NCBI GenBank assembly: GCA_947448725.1
Contig: CANFOM010000018.1
Location: forward strand, 1-55,073
Length of the DNA: 55,073 nucleotides
Origin: Bacteroidota bacterium
GTDB lineage: Bacteria; Bacteroidota; Bacteroidia; Chitinophagales; Chitinophagaceae
Direction of reading: 5' to 3'
Shown here: piece after piece, positions 15,862-24,907 of the stretch
How the letters are laid out: every line of letters starts with the position of its first letter
How positions within the stretch are numbered: position 1 is the stretch's first letter
Position numbers and translations under genes: made by a program
The notes under the pieces: generated by a model
What the model was told of the DNA's origin: nothing
Databases searched by the model: none
The model's input: the letters and a program-made list of their open reading frames with translations, nothing else

Positions 15862-18515
15862 TAGGTAGAGGAAGAGAAAGTTCTACTTCTGTTAATTTTT
15901 AAATCTCTTAATATCCCAGATTTAGGATTGATGGTAATGCTAAAAGATCTATACAACCCAATTGGGGTAACATTAATGGCCATCTGCCAACAATGCATTT
16001 CTCTTGTAATAAACATACTTAATTGTTGAATATTTGCTTTGGCCACATCAATATATCCCGATCCGCCAATCTTCCATTTTGGTGTTAAACTAAAATCCCC
16101 ATTAAAATTTAAACTAGAATAGGTTTGTAATTTAAAACCAGAATAATCTGATTTCATGGTTCTTGAAAACTGAAAGGAATAAGAGAAAGATAAAGACCAG
16201 GGAATATTAAAGTCGGTGTATTCGGCTGGGTTGGCTTTTACATATTGAAGCTGCCTTTGCTGTTCATCTGGCGTCATAAAAGGATCTATTGGAATCTCTT
16301 TAGATTTAGATGACTTCTCATCCTTTGATTTACTTTTAAAGGAAGTGGAAATAGAAACCCCTCCACTGGTGATATGCCCTAGTTTTAATTTTGTCATATC
16401 CACATCTAATTTATTCACTCTAAATCCTTGTTTGTCATTGGCATAAGGGTCTACAGTAAAAGAAGAAGTAATATTTAAAACATTAAATAAAACAGTACGT
16501 GCATAAAAATTAAAACTACCTAATTGAAAACTGTCTGCTAAAAAATTAAAATTAGAATTAAAACCAAACCCTTCTATCAGTTTAATTTTTTTAAATTTTT
16601 CTTCCACACTGGTAGTGTCTTCTCTATCTTTTACTTTCATCTCCAATAAATTGTCTATACCAAATCCTAATCCGCCAAAAGTACCTTCAGAATAAGCGCC
16701 ACCTAAGGCACCTCCATCAAATTTAGAAAAACGATAATTTCTTCCTGTGGAATCTATTTGAGAAGTATAATGATAGTTGGCCGCTAAATCGGGGGTATAA
16801 TTAAATGAAATACTAGGTCTAATTTCATGTCTTATCGCTTTTACATAACTGTCATTAAATTTATAAGTACCAAATATTCTTGAAGAGGTTCCTACGCCAA
16901 ATCCAATATGGGGTGCTCTAAAAAACCCTCTGCTGGTGTTGGTATCTACTTTGTTTAATTTACTATTCCAGCTTTTTGTATTTTCAGAACCAAACCATTT
17001 TTCTTCAAAATTAATATTGGGACTAATCGTTATAGGACCTAAAGCAGGTAAGGATAAACTAATAGGGATACTATGTGTAGCCCCCCATTGCATCGTGTCT
17101 AATAATCTTGGCATATTAAAAGCAGTATCATAAAAAGCCAATTGATTTTGGAAAGAGCCATTGTACCCAATACCTAACTTTTCATACCACTTCGTAGACC
17201 CTACTTGTTCCTTTTTTTGAAAGGGGTAAATGGTTAATGCATTAAAATTAATATTGGGTAAGCTTAAATTGACTAATCCTAAATTATTATTTTGGCTGTG
17301 GTTTAAGTTAACCGATAAGTTATACTTATTGTCCCAAGATTTATTATAGCTAATGGAAGAACTAATTTGATTCTGATAATTTTGTAAAGGGTTATTCAGT
17401 AATGACTTATTATACTTGGTGCTTCCAAAATTAACATTGGCCGAAAAATTGGTTCCTGGCAAAGCTCTTGCATCCATAGAATGTGACCAATTGATCATGA
17501 ATGTTTTAGTTCCAGTGAATTCGGTAGATACACCAGTATTTCTGTTTAAAATTTTAGTATTCTGAAGACTCAAATTAAAATTGCCAATATACTTGTATCG
17601 TAAAATGTATTTACTATTTAAATTAGCACTCCACCCGCCATAAGAATAAATATTACTTCTAACAGTGGCATCAAAATTATCGCTTAGTACTTTATAATAG
17701 CCAAGTCCTTCAAACCCTAAACCAAAATCTTCACTAGAAGTAAAAGCAGGGGCCATCATACCAGAATGTCTTCCTTTATTTAGTGGAAAAATACCAAATG
17801 GAATGCCTATGGGAAAAGGGACACCTTCGAATTCTGGGAATGCAGGTCCTGAAACACCAATTTTATCATTGATAATTTTTAACTTATTGGTTCTAAATGC
17901 AAAATGAGGTTCATCTAAATTACAAGTGGTAAATCTTGCTTTCCAAGCAAAGGCTTCCTCTTTATTAATTTTTTTCATCGAAATAGCATTGATGTAAATT
18001 TCACCTTGTTGAAAATTGCTATTCTTTGTTAAACCCTTGCCCGATTTCATATTAAAATAGATGGAATCATTTAAGGATACCATCCCACTTTCTTGGAATT
18101 TAGGATTGCTTTGGGGATTACCCAAGGTATCTTTAGCTCCATAGGCTTTAATATTTTGAGTCTGTTGGTCATAAACTATAGTAGCCGCTTCTAAAATGGA
18201 TGTTTTGTACTCCGTTTTAGCATTACCATATAAATAGAATTCCTTCGTGGACATAATCATTACACCCGAATCTGCAGCTGTATACTTAACGGGGGTGTCA
18301 ATGCTGTCTTTTGATATCCTAAGTGACTTAGTAAGGTTTGTATCGGTCTTTTTCACCGAACTGTCCATAACTTTGATAGGGGCGTTCTTAATGGATTTGA
18401 CCTGTGCCATAGAAGGATACACAGCCAATAAAACTATTGTTAATATTAGTAAAATGCCAATATTTACAATAGAAGGCTTAGATTTTACGTTATTTTTGTA
18501 TCCTGATACTATCAC
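15858..18515 (-). CDS. lptD: LptD-family outer-membrane LPS assembly protein
   Basis: An 885-residue exported protein with one hydrophobic segment (about 17-38) ending S-M-A-Q. The N-terminal region (about 75-180) is an OstA/LptA-like beta-jellyroll (EFYLYGNAKTEYKTSILEA, A-T-I-V-Y-D). The conserved LptD region P-F-P-I-G-I-P-F-G-I-F-P and G-R-H-S-G follows (about 230-250), then a long beta-barrel rich in N, S, Y and F. It would place LPS in the outer leaflet. Start is GTG at 18515. No ATG lies upstream of the signal segment. A TAnnTTTG box ends only 6 bp before it, so the mRNA may be leaderless. It is head-to-head with the amidase gene. Confidence 0.88.
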   Translation of the reverse strand: MIVSGYKNNVKSKPSIVNIGILLILTIVLLAVYPSMAQVKSIKNAPIKVMDSSVKKTDTNLTKSLRISKDSIDTPVKYTAADSGVMIMSTKEFYLYGNAKTEYKTSILEAATIVYDQQTQNIKAYGAKDTLGNPQSNPKFQESGMVSLNDSIYFNMKSGKGLTKNSNFQQGEIYINAISMKKINKEEAFAWKARFTTCNLDEPHFAFRTNKLKIINDKIGVSGPAFPEFEGVPFPIGIPFGIFPLNKGRHSGMMAPAFTSSEDFGLGFEGLGYYKVLSDNFDATVRSNIYSYGGWSANLNSKYILRYKYIGNFNLSLQNTKILNRNTGVSTEFTGTKTFMINWSHSMDARALPGTNFSANVNFGSTKYNKSLLNNPLQNYQNQISSSISYNKSWDNKYNLSVNLNHSQNNNLGLVNLSLPNINFNALTIYPFQKKEQVGSTKWYEKLGIGYNGSFQNQLAFYDTAFNMPRLLDTMQWGATHSIPISLSLPALGPITISPNINFEEKWFGSENTKSWNSKLNKVDTNTSRGFFRAPHIGFGVGTSSRIFGTYKFNDSYVKAIRHEIRPSISFNYTPDLAANYHYTSQIDSTGRNYRFSKFDGGALGGAYSEGTFGGLGFGIDNLLEMKVKDREDTTSVEEKFKKIKLIEGFGFNSNFNFLADSFQLGSFNFYARTVLFNVLNITSSFTVDPYANDKQGFRVNKLDVDMTKLKLGHITSGGVSISTSFKSKSKDEKSSKSKEIPIDPFMTPDEQQRQLQYVKANPAEYTDFNIPWSLSFSYSFQFSRTMKSDYSGFKLQTYSSLNFNGDFSLTPKWKIGGSGYIDVAKANIQQLSMFITREMHCWQMAINVTPIGLYRSFSITINPKSGILRDLKINRSRTFSSSTY
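18491..18498 (+). promoter_or_regulatory. Candidate -7 box for the amidase gene
   Basis: TATTTTTG matches the Bacteroidota -7 consensus TAnnTTTG. It lies inside the start of lptD on the other strand and about 57 bp before the amidase ATG. No convincing -33 TTTG was seen, so confidence is limited. Confidence 0.4.
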
Positions 18516-18520
18516 AGCTG

Positions 18521-18528
18521 CAAAAATA
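18521..18528 (-). promoter_or_regulatory. Candidate -7 box for lptD
   Basis: On the minus strand the bases read TATTTTTGC, matching TAnnTTTG. Transcription would begin about 4-5 bases after the G, at 18517-18516, next to the GTG start at 18515. This suggests a leaderless or nearly leaderless lptD mRNA. Confidence 0.5.
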
Positions 18529-18555
18529 AACTAAAACAGCATTAAGGCACTGATT

Positions 18556-19491
18556 ATGAAGCAAAATAGACTGATTTTAGCATTTACTTATGGAACAATT
18601 GCCCTTTTTACCCTCCTAAGCTTTAACGCAGAAGCCCAAAATTCAGCAAAAACCTTAAAACGCATAATAATTGATCCGGGTCATGGAGGTTCCGATCCTG
18701 GAGCCAATGGAAAATATTCCACTGAGGCAGCTGTATCCTTGGCTATTTCTTTGAAATTAGAAGAATATTTTCACGATGCCATTCCAGATGTGGAAGTGGT
18801 ACTTACTAGGAACACTGATATTTTTAATTCGGTAGTTGAAAAAGCTAATATGGCCAATGCCGCCAAAGGAGATCTATTTATATGTATACATACCAATTCG
18901 GCGGATCCTAGTAGAAATAGAGAAATTATTGGACATACTACTAAAACTTATACCGTAAAGAAAAAGGGGGAGAAAAGAAAAGTAAGCAGAGTTGTGCCTT
19001 TGTATAAAACCACCTACACACCTAATACAGCTAGAGGAACAGAAACTTTTATATACAATGTAGGGAAATCTGATCAAAAGAAAGACATGGCCAATGAGGC
19101 CGTTGATGATGTGGTGGAAAAATTAGACTCTGTTTCTGAAAAGCAAATTAAAGATATTGATGCCGCTGACCCTACTCGAACCATGATGATTAGTTTGTTA
19201 ACTCAACAATTTTTTCAAAGAGCAGCTAGTTTGGCCTTGACCATTGAGGAAGAATTTAAGGCCGCAGGAAGATTAAGTAGAGAAGCCAAGCAAAGACAAA
19301 AAGGAATTTGGGTTTTGGCAGCCGTTCAAATGCCAGCGGTATTGGTAGAAACAGGCTTTATATCCAACCCAGAAGATGAGGATTATTTAAATAGCGAAGA
19401 AGGACAAAATCAAATTTGTGAAGTAATCACCAAATCGGTGATTCGGTACAAAAATTCCTTGGAAAACCAGAAAAAGACAAATGCCAATTAG
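18556..19491 (+). CDS. N-acetylmuramoyl-L-alanine amidase (Amidase_3)
   Basis: A 311-residue exported zinc amidase (signal peptide ends A-E-A-Q near residue 28) that cuts the bond between muramic acid and the peptide stem of peptidoglycan. Zinc ligands and catalytic residues are visible: D-P-G-H-G-G (His43), a glutamate shortly after (T-E-A-A-V, Glu57), C-I-H-T-N-S-A-D and the catalytic Glu in V-L-V-E-T-G-F. A long lysine-rich insertion (about 130-175, with K-K-K-G-E-K-R-K) and a helical segment (about 185-235) sit between the second histidine and the end, as in Bacteroidota AmiC-like proteins. It probably acts in daughter-cell separation. Confidence 0.92.
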   Translation: MKQNRLILAFTYGTIALFTLLSFNAEAQNSAKTLKRIIIDPGHGGSDPGANGKYSTEAAVSLAISLKLEEYFHDAIPDVEVVLTRNTDIFNSVVEKANMANAAKGDLFICIHTNSADPSRNREIIGHTTKTYTVKKKGEKRKVSRVVPLYKTTYTPNTARGTETFIYNVGKSDQKKDMANEAVDDVVEKLDSVSEKQIKDIDAADPTRTMMISLLTQQFFQRAASLALTIEEEFKAAGRLSREAKQRQKGIWVLAAVQMPAVLVETGFISNPEDEDYLNSEEGQNQICEVITKSVIRYKNSLENQKKTNAN

Positions 19492-19506
19492 CTCCTATTT
19501 TTTAGC

Positions 19507-19514
19507 TAATTTTG
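19507..19514 (+). promoter_or_regulatory. Candidate -7 box for mlaD
   Basis: TAATTTTG followed by C matches TAnnTTTG. The expected transcription start (about 19519) leaves a 17-base leader before the ATG at 19536. This suggests mlaD-OstA has its own promoter in addition to read-through from the amidase gene. Confidence 0.5.
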
Positions 19515-19535
19515 CAGTAAAGTACATTTAACAAG

Positions 19536-20540
19536 ATGCGTGTATCAAATGAAACAAAAGTAGGGGCTTTAACCGTAATAGCAGTTACGCTTATTGTTTT
19601 AGGTTTTAATTTCCTAAGAGGTAAAACTATATTTAAATCTGGTAATATAATTTATGCGAAATATACAGATACGAAAGGATTAATTGTTTCTAATCCAGTT
19701 TTTGTAAATGGATATCAAGTGGGATCAGTTTTTGAAATTGAAAACCAAAAAGACAATCTAGCTGAAATTATAGTTTCTGTTAAATTAAATGAACCTTATA
19801 AAATACCTAATAATTCAGTAGCTACTATTCAAGACAATCCCTTAGGCATTAGTAGTATAAGTGTTGTGTTGGGAAATTCAACTAGTTTTTTCAAATCGGG
19901 AGATACCATTAAAACAGCTCCTGCCGCAAGTTTATTAGGAGACTTCGTAAATACACTTTCTCCTTTAGGGGAGAAAACTAAAAATGCTATTACTTCTCTA
20001 GATAAAGTATTGAATAATATTAATACTGTTTTAAATGATGGCAATAAAGAAAAACTGCAGTCTATACTAGAAAATTTAGCGGTTACTACAAAAAGCTTAA
20101 GTACTTCGGTGACTGCCATCGAAACCATGCTTCAAAAACAAAATGGATCTATTGCTCAAACTTTTGACAATGTAAATAGTTTTACAAAAAACTTGAATGA
20201 CAATAATCAAAAGCTAAATAATATTATCACTAATTTAGATAGTGCTTCCAAAGCTGTTAAAGATGCCGATTTAAGTAAAACTATCAAGACCATCCAATTG
20301 GCGGTATCTAATTTAAATATCAGCTTACAAAAGTTAAATTCAGGAACTGGCACGGCTTCCAAATTAATGAATGACAGTTCCTTTTACAATGAATTACAAG
20401 GAACTTTAAAAAGTATTAATACATTGGTCGATGATATTAAAGTTCATCCAAAAAGATATATTAATGTATCCGTTTTTGGTAAAAAAGATAAATCTACCCC
20501 ATTGACTAAGCCTTTAGCCGATTCAATTACCAATGACTAG
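19536..20540 (+). CDS. MlaD/MCE-domain lipid transport protein
   Basis: A 334-residue protein with one N-terminal membrane helix (about 8-25) and an MCE domain (about 37-115; G-L-x-x-S-N-P-V-F-V-N-G-Y-Q-V-G and N-P-L-G-I-S-S). The rest (about 140-300) is a long helical region with heptad-like repeats, as in MlaD-like proteins that form hexameric rings for moving phospholipids across the periplasm. No MlaE or MlaF gene is in the window. Its 3' end overlaps the OstA-like gene by 8 bp, which points to translational coupling. Confidence 0.88.
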   Translation: MRVSNETKVGALTVIAVTLIVLGFNFLRGKTIFKSGNIIYAKYTDTKGLIVSNPVFVNGYQVGSVFEIENQKDNLAEIIVSVKLNEPYKIPNNSVATIQDNPLGISSISVVLGNSTSFFKSGDTIKTAPAASLLGDFVNTLSPLGEKTKNAITSLDKVLNNINTVLNDGNKEKLQSILENLAVTTKSLSTSVTAIETMLQKQNGSIAQTFDNVNSFTKNLNDNNQKLNNIITNLDSASKAVKDADLSKTIKTIQLAVSNLNISLQKLNSGTGTASKLMNDSSFYNELQGTLKSINTLVDDIKVHPKRYINVSVFGKKDKSTPLTKPLADSITND

Positions 20541-22203
20541 AATTGGTTTAATTATATTATTCTTCTCTTTATCCATTCATTCAATAAGGGCTCAAATTAT
20601 TGAACGTGCTTCAATTGGCAAGTCCGTTTTATTGAAAAGATTGCCCAAGGATACTGTTCCCATGGTTAACCCTACTAATCCTGCTACCATAGAAAATGGT
20701 GGAAAATTAATAGAGTTTCTTTCGGCTGAAACCTACAATGTGAAAAAAATGGATAGCATGGATTATTTGGTTTTTGTAGGCCATGTAAAAATTAGACAAG
20801 GAAAAACTTTATTGTATGGAGACAGTTTAATTTTAAATACCACTAAAAATACTTTAGAAGGTTTTGGGCACATCCATATTAATGATGCAGACAGCGTTGA
20901 TACTTATTCGGATTACTTAAAATATTTAGGTGCGACTAAAAAAGCTTTTTTAAGAAAGAAGGTGAAATTAACTGATGGGAAAGGTATTCTCACCACAGAT
21001 TCTTTAGATTATGAAGTAGCCACTAAAATTGGTGTATTTACAAAAGGGGGTAAACTGGTGAGAAACAAAACTGTTTTAACGAGTAAGGAAGGCATGTATT
21101 ATGGAGAAACTCGAGATGTCATATTTAGAAACAAAGTTGAATTACATGATGTAGATAATCATATTATTACGGATACTTTAGAATACAATACTTATTCCCA
21201 ATTAGCCAATTTTATTAGCCCCAGTAAAATCATCACTGGGTCAAGAACCATTACAACAAGTAATGGAAATTTTAATACTGGTTTAAAGCAAGGCTATTTA
21301 TATGAAAGATCGGAGATTGACGACAGTACTTACCATTTTATAGCGGATGAAATGGCAGTAGATGATTCTGTGGGAACAGGTGAGTTTAAAGGCAATGCCA
21401 TTTACCGCTCCAAAGATACTTTAGGCTTTGATTTAATGGCTAATAACATTAAAACCAATAAGGTTAAAAGTGTTTTATTTGCAACGGAACATCCATTATT
21501 ATTGATTAAGCAAAAAGATGATACCTTATATATTGCTGCAGATACGCTTCATACTGGGAAAATATCAGATTTAACTAAGCCCATTCCCAAAGCCAGAGAC
21601 AGTGTTGGTAAAATAGTAGATACTACTTTAAATAAATATTTCGAAGCCTATCATCATGTAAGAATATATTCCGATTCTTTGCAAGCAACTGCAGACAGCT
21701 TATTTTATTCTTTAAATGATTCTACCATCAGATTATTATCCAATCCTATTGTATGGGCTAATGACAACCAAATAACTGGTGATACCATATACTTATTTAT
21801 CAAAAATAAAAAACCAGAGCAATTACATGTATTTGAAAATGCATTTGCTTTTAATAAAATTGACACGACCAGCTATTTTAATCAATTAAAAGGGAATAGA
21901 TTAAATGCTTGGTTTCAAAATGGTGCTATTTCTAAAATGATTACTAAAGGTAATGCAGAGAATATCTATTTTGCTTTAGACACTAAGAAAAACTTTATTG
22001 GAATAAACCATTCTAATGCTCAAATTATTGAAATCACTTTTGAAAATAATGAGCCTGCAAAAGTAATTTTCAGAAACCAACTAATAGGAAATATGACGCC
22101 TATTGGCCAAACACCTAAAACAGATTTACTAATACGTGGATTTCAATGGTTAGACAATCTTAGACCTAAATCAAAATTAGATTTAAGTCCCAATTTTCAT
22201 TAA
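20533..22203 (+). CDS. OstA/LptA-like periplasmic protein
   Basis: A 556-residue exported protein (signal peptide ends I-R-A-Q). It consists of repeated OstA-type beta strands with the theme D-S-L-x-L-N/Y-x-x-x (for example L-Y-G-D-S-L-I-L-N near residue 95, T-T-D-S-L-D-Y and T-D-T-L-E-Y-N). LptA proteins form the periplasmic bridge that carries LPS to LptD. Bacteroidota versions are longer, as here, so it may cover more of the bridge. Its position near lptD and directly after mlaD supports an envelope-lipid role. The start codon lies within the mlaD coding end. Confidence 0.82.
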   Translation: MTRIGLIILFFSLSIHSIRAQIIERASIGKSVLLKRLPKDTVPMVNPTNPATIENGGKLIEFLSAETYNVKKMDSMDYLVFVGHVKIRQGKTLLYGDSLILNTTKNTLEGFGHIHINDADSVDTYSDYLKYLGATKKAFLRKKVKLTDGKGILTTDSLDYEVATKIGVFTKGGKLVRNKTVLTSKEGMYYGETRDVIFRNKVELHDVDNHIITDTLEYNTYSQLANFISPSKIITGSRTITTSNGNFNTGLKQGYLYERSEIDDSTYHFIADEMAVDDSVGTGEFKGNAIYRSKDTLGFDLMANNIKTNKVKSVLFATEHPLLLIKQKDDTLYIAADTLHTGKISDLTKPIPKARDSVGKIVDTTLNKYFEAYHHVRIYSDSLQATADSLFYSLNDSTIRLLSNPIVWANDNQITGDTIYLFIKNKKPEQLHVFENAFAFNKIDTTSYFNQLKGNRLNAWFQNGAISKMITKGNAENIYFALDTKKNFIGINHSNAQIIEITFENNEPAKVIFRNQLIGNMTPIGQTPKTDLLIRGFQWLDNLRPKSKLDLSPNFH

Positions 22204-22217
22204 TTCACAAAAATTAA

Positions 22218-23307
22218 TTATGCTTGTTCTGTTTTTTCAAGCATTAGATAGGCTTTAATAAAGCCATCTATTTCTCCATCCATCACTGGGCCTATATTAC
22301 CCACTTCAAAATCGGTTCGATGATCTTTAATCATTTTATAGGGATGAAAAACATAAGAACGTATTTGACTACCCCACTCTATTTTTTTCTTATTGGCATT
22401 AGAAGCATTTAAAGCTTCTTGTTTTTTTCTCATTTCTGCTTCATACAATCTACTCTTCAACATCTTCATCGCAATTTCTCTATTTTCTCCCTGTGTTCTT
22501 GATTGTTGACATTCTACAATAATCCCTGAAGCGTGTCTTAACCTTACTGCTGTTTCTACTTTGTTTACATTTTGCCCTCCTTTTCCACCACTTCTATAAA
22601 ACTCCCATTCAATATCTGCAGGATTAACAACAATATCAAACGTATCATCAATTAAAGGATAAACATAGACAGAGGCAAAAGATGTATGACGTCTTGCATT
22701 GCTATCAAAGGGTGAAATTCTTACTAAGCGGTGTACACCCGATTCAGCTTTTAAAAAACCATAAGCAAAAGGGCCATCAAATTGTAAGGTGGCCGATTTA
22801 ATTCCAGCTCCATCTCCTTCTTGATAATCCAAAGAACTTACAGTCCAACCCTGCTTTTCGCCATACATGGTGTACATGCGTAATAACATCTCCGCCCAAT
22901 CCTGACTTTCGGTGCCACCTGCACCTGGATTGATTTGTAAAATGGCTGGAAGTTCGTCTTCTGGTTTATTTAAAGTGCTTTTAAATTCTGCTTCTTCAAT
23001 AGATATTACAGCTTTGTTGAATGCTTCCTGTGTTTCTTGTTCTGTTGCATCTCCAGCTTTCCAAAAATCAAATAAGACCACAAAATCTTCTAGGTTGGAT
23101 TCGACGTTTTGAAACATATTAATCCAATACTCATTAAGTTTAATTTCCTTCATAGTACTGGTGGCACGTGTATTGTCCTCCCAAAAACCGGGAGATAAAG
23201 ACAATTGTTTATCGGTTGTTACTTTATATAGTCTGTTATCGACGTCAAAGAAACCTCCTCAGGACACTTACTTGGTCCTTCATACGCTTTATCTGCTCAA
23301 TAGTCAT
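22218..23307 (-). CDS. prfB: Peptide chain release factor 2, with programmed +1 frameshift
   Basis: The full protein is about 362 residues. Translation starts at ATG 23307 and reads 20 codons (MTIEQIKRMKDQVSVLRRFL) to an in-frame TGA at 23245-23247. A +1 shift at CTT-TGA-C continues as D-V-D-N-R-L-Y down to 22218. The downstream frame is open from 23246 and contains the RF2 landmarks: the peptide anticodon S-P-F in R-I-S-P-F-D, and the catalytic GGQ motif in S-G-G-K-G-G-Q-N-V-N-K. RF2 ends translation at UGA and UAA. The internal UGA lets the cell sense RF2 levels, so the gene is autoregulated. A 7-bp hairpin (23329-23344) lies just upstream of the start. Confidence 0.97.
23244..23259 (-). 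promoter_or_regulatory. prfB recoding site (internal Shine-Dalgarno and CTT-TGA-C)
   Basis: On the minus strand the bases read AGGAGG, TTT, CTT, TGA, C. The AGGAGG (23254-23259) pairs with 16S rRNA a few bases before the slip codon CTT, the UGA stop follows and is followed by C. These are the elements of the classic RF2 +1 frameshift, with the same spacing as in Escherichia coli. Confidence 0.95.
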
Positions 23308-23401
23308 GTATGATCAAGTTTAGCATTAACTCTTTAAAAAGAGTATAATGTTGTATTAAAGATGAGTCATTATTAATGAACTCTGTTTTGTAAAAAAAAT
23401 A

Positions 23402-23744
23402 CTACAAGCCTCATAAGCCGGATTCTGTTTCTAAACTATCATTTATCTAGCCCCAACATTGCTGATGGGGTCTTGCTGCCTACCCTGGAACTTGAACGAG
23501 TCGTTCTTAAGCGCTCCTTTACGTGGCATTACAGCACCCAAGGTTTACCCTATAAAACAATTACTTGTCTTATCCGTGAGCTCTTACCTCACGTTTTCAC
23601 CTTTTCCCCTTGCGAGGTAGTTATTTTCTGTGGCACTTTCTCTGTCCCGATTACTCGGGGCGCCGGCTATTGACCGGTGGGTTACCCTATGCTGTCCGGA
23701 CTTTCCTTGGCAATTGCTTGCCACGATAGTTCGGGTTTGTAGTA
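23402..23744 (-). ncRNA. rnpB: RNase P RNA (bacterial type A)
   Basis: The minus strand carries the conserved core of RNase P RNA in order: GAAAGTCCGGAC near the 5' side, ACAGAGAAAGTGCCACAGAAA, GGTAAGAGCTCACGG, AGGGTAGGCAGCAAGACCCC, and ACAGAATCCGGCTTA near the 3' side. The 5' CTACAA (23737-23742) pairs with TTGTAG at the 3' end (23402-23407) to close helix P1. A run of T follows on the minus strand. The RNA cuts the 5' leader from tRNA precursors. Open reading frames that overlap this stretch are not genes. The ends are good to within a few bases. Confidence 0.96.
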
Positions 23745-23747
23745 GTG

Positions 23748-23755
23748 CAAAGGTA
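23748..23755 (-). promoter_or_regulatory. Candidate -7 box for rnpB
   Basis: TACCTTTG followed by C on the minus strand fits TAnnTTTG exactly and ends 4 bp before the P1-defined 5' end of RNase P RNA. This agreement makes it one of the firmer promoter calls here. Confidence 0.65.
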
Positions 23756-23867
23756 GTAAAATATAATTTGGTAAGAAATTGGCTATTTGTTAGTGTCAAT
23801 TAGGGGATGGTAGAACAAAAGACGAACTCAAAAAAGACAGCTCCTATTAAAGGTAAAAACCTACCCA

Positions 23868-24896
23868 TTAGTATTCAAAAAACACTTCGGTAGCCCCATA
23901 GCCATAAAAATCTGAATATTGATTGATAAATTGCTTAACCCCTTTTTTAACTTTTAATAAATCGTGTATTTCAGCTTTCAATTTACCTTTCCCAACTCCA
24001 TGTATAATAACCATGGAGGGTAAATTATTGAGTTGAGCCAACTCCAACCACTTTTCAAATTCTTCCAACTGAAATTGTAAAATTTCGGCATTGCTTAAAT
24101 GACTATGCTGATCCATTATTTTTTCAATATGTAAATCAATCACGCTTCGAGCGGCTTGAATATTTTGTTTTATTTTACTAACATCATACACTTTATAACC
24201 TGCATTCCTTAAAACATCTATAGCTATATGATTGTCTTCGGCTTTGTCAGGATAGGTTTCAAATAATGGATAGCTGATGGTTGTTTTATTATCTTCCTTT
24301 AATACTTCCACTTTTTGAAACAGCTGCTTAGGTTTTAATTTTAATTGTGTTTCAAAATGGGCTGCCTTTTTTTTATGGGGCTCCATTAAAGAAAAATCAA
24401 TGGCAAAACTTGGGCTATCATTTACGGATGCAAAAGGAATATCATGAATATAAAAATCGGTGAATGGGGCAATCGTTGATTCTATAGAAAAGTCAACAGC
24501 CCCTGAAAAAGCTTGTTCATAAACAAATTGATAACCCACTCTAGTTCTGTTGGATAAGTATATTTTAATACTTTCTACTATTTCATCATTAAAATCGTCT
24601 AAACTGAATTTAGGGATTAAATTAAGCAACACCCCCTCTTCTTCTTTAGCATCATTTTTTTGAATCTTTTCTTTTGGAATTTGGTCAACAAATATTTTTT
24701 GAGGTGCTTTTTTTTCTGGGAATAATTTCTTTTCTGTAAACCTTTTAAAATAGGGAAAATCTATTTGATCCATATAGGCTGGAAATTTAACGCCACGCAC
24801 TTCTATCATCACCATGGTGTCATTCATGATTTCTATAATTCGGCCCTCTTCATTGCTATGTAATACTAAAATTTCATCCCCTACCTGATACTTCAT
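23868..24896 (-). CDS. Smr-domain protein with N-terminal DUF2027-like domain
   Basis: A 342-residue cytoplasmic protein. Residues 1-50 form a small beta-rich domain (Y-Q-V-G-D-E-I-L-V-L-H and E-G-R-I-I-E-I) similar to the start of MutS2/DUF2027 proteins. The middle (about 95-215) is a second beta-rich domain. The C-terminal 80 residues form an Smr domain, with V-I-D-L-H-I-E-K and V-I-I-H-G-V-G-K-G-K-L-K. Smr domains have endonuclease or nucleic-acid-binding activity in MutS2 and related proteins, but the role of this stand-alone form is not known. The gene starts 11 bp after the permease gene and shares its strand. Confidence 0.85.
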   Translation of the reverse strand: MKYQVGDEILVLHSNEEGRIIEIMNDTMVMIEVRGVKFPAYMDQIDFPYFKRFTEKKLFPEKKAPQKIFVDQIPKEKIQKNDAKEEEGVLLNLIPKFSLDDFNDEIVESIKIYLSNRTRVGYQFVYEQAFSGAVDFSIESTIAPFTDFYIHDIPFASVNDSPSFAIDFSLMEPHKKKAAHFETQLKLKPKQLFQKVEVLKEDNKTTISYPLFETYPDKAEDNHIAIDVLRNAGYKVYDVSKIKQNIQAARSVIDLHIEKIMDQHSHLSNAEILQFQLEEFEKWLELAQLNNLPSMVIIHGVGKGKLKAEIHDLLKVKKGVKQFINQYSDFYGYGATEVFFEY

Positions 24897-24907
24897 AAAG
24901 GATTTTA

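Noticed and set aside
18247..18534. 95-codon plus-strand frame over the start of lptD
   Set aside because: It is antisense to the LptD signal peptide and jellyroll and ends within the lptD-amidase gap. There is no sign of selection as a protein.
23473..23799. Open frames of 66 and 71 codons on both strands near 23.5-23.8 kb
   Set aside because: They lie over the conserved RNase P RNA core and have no protein character.
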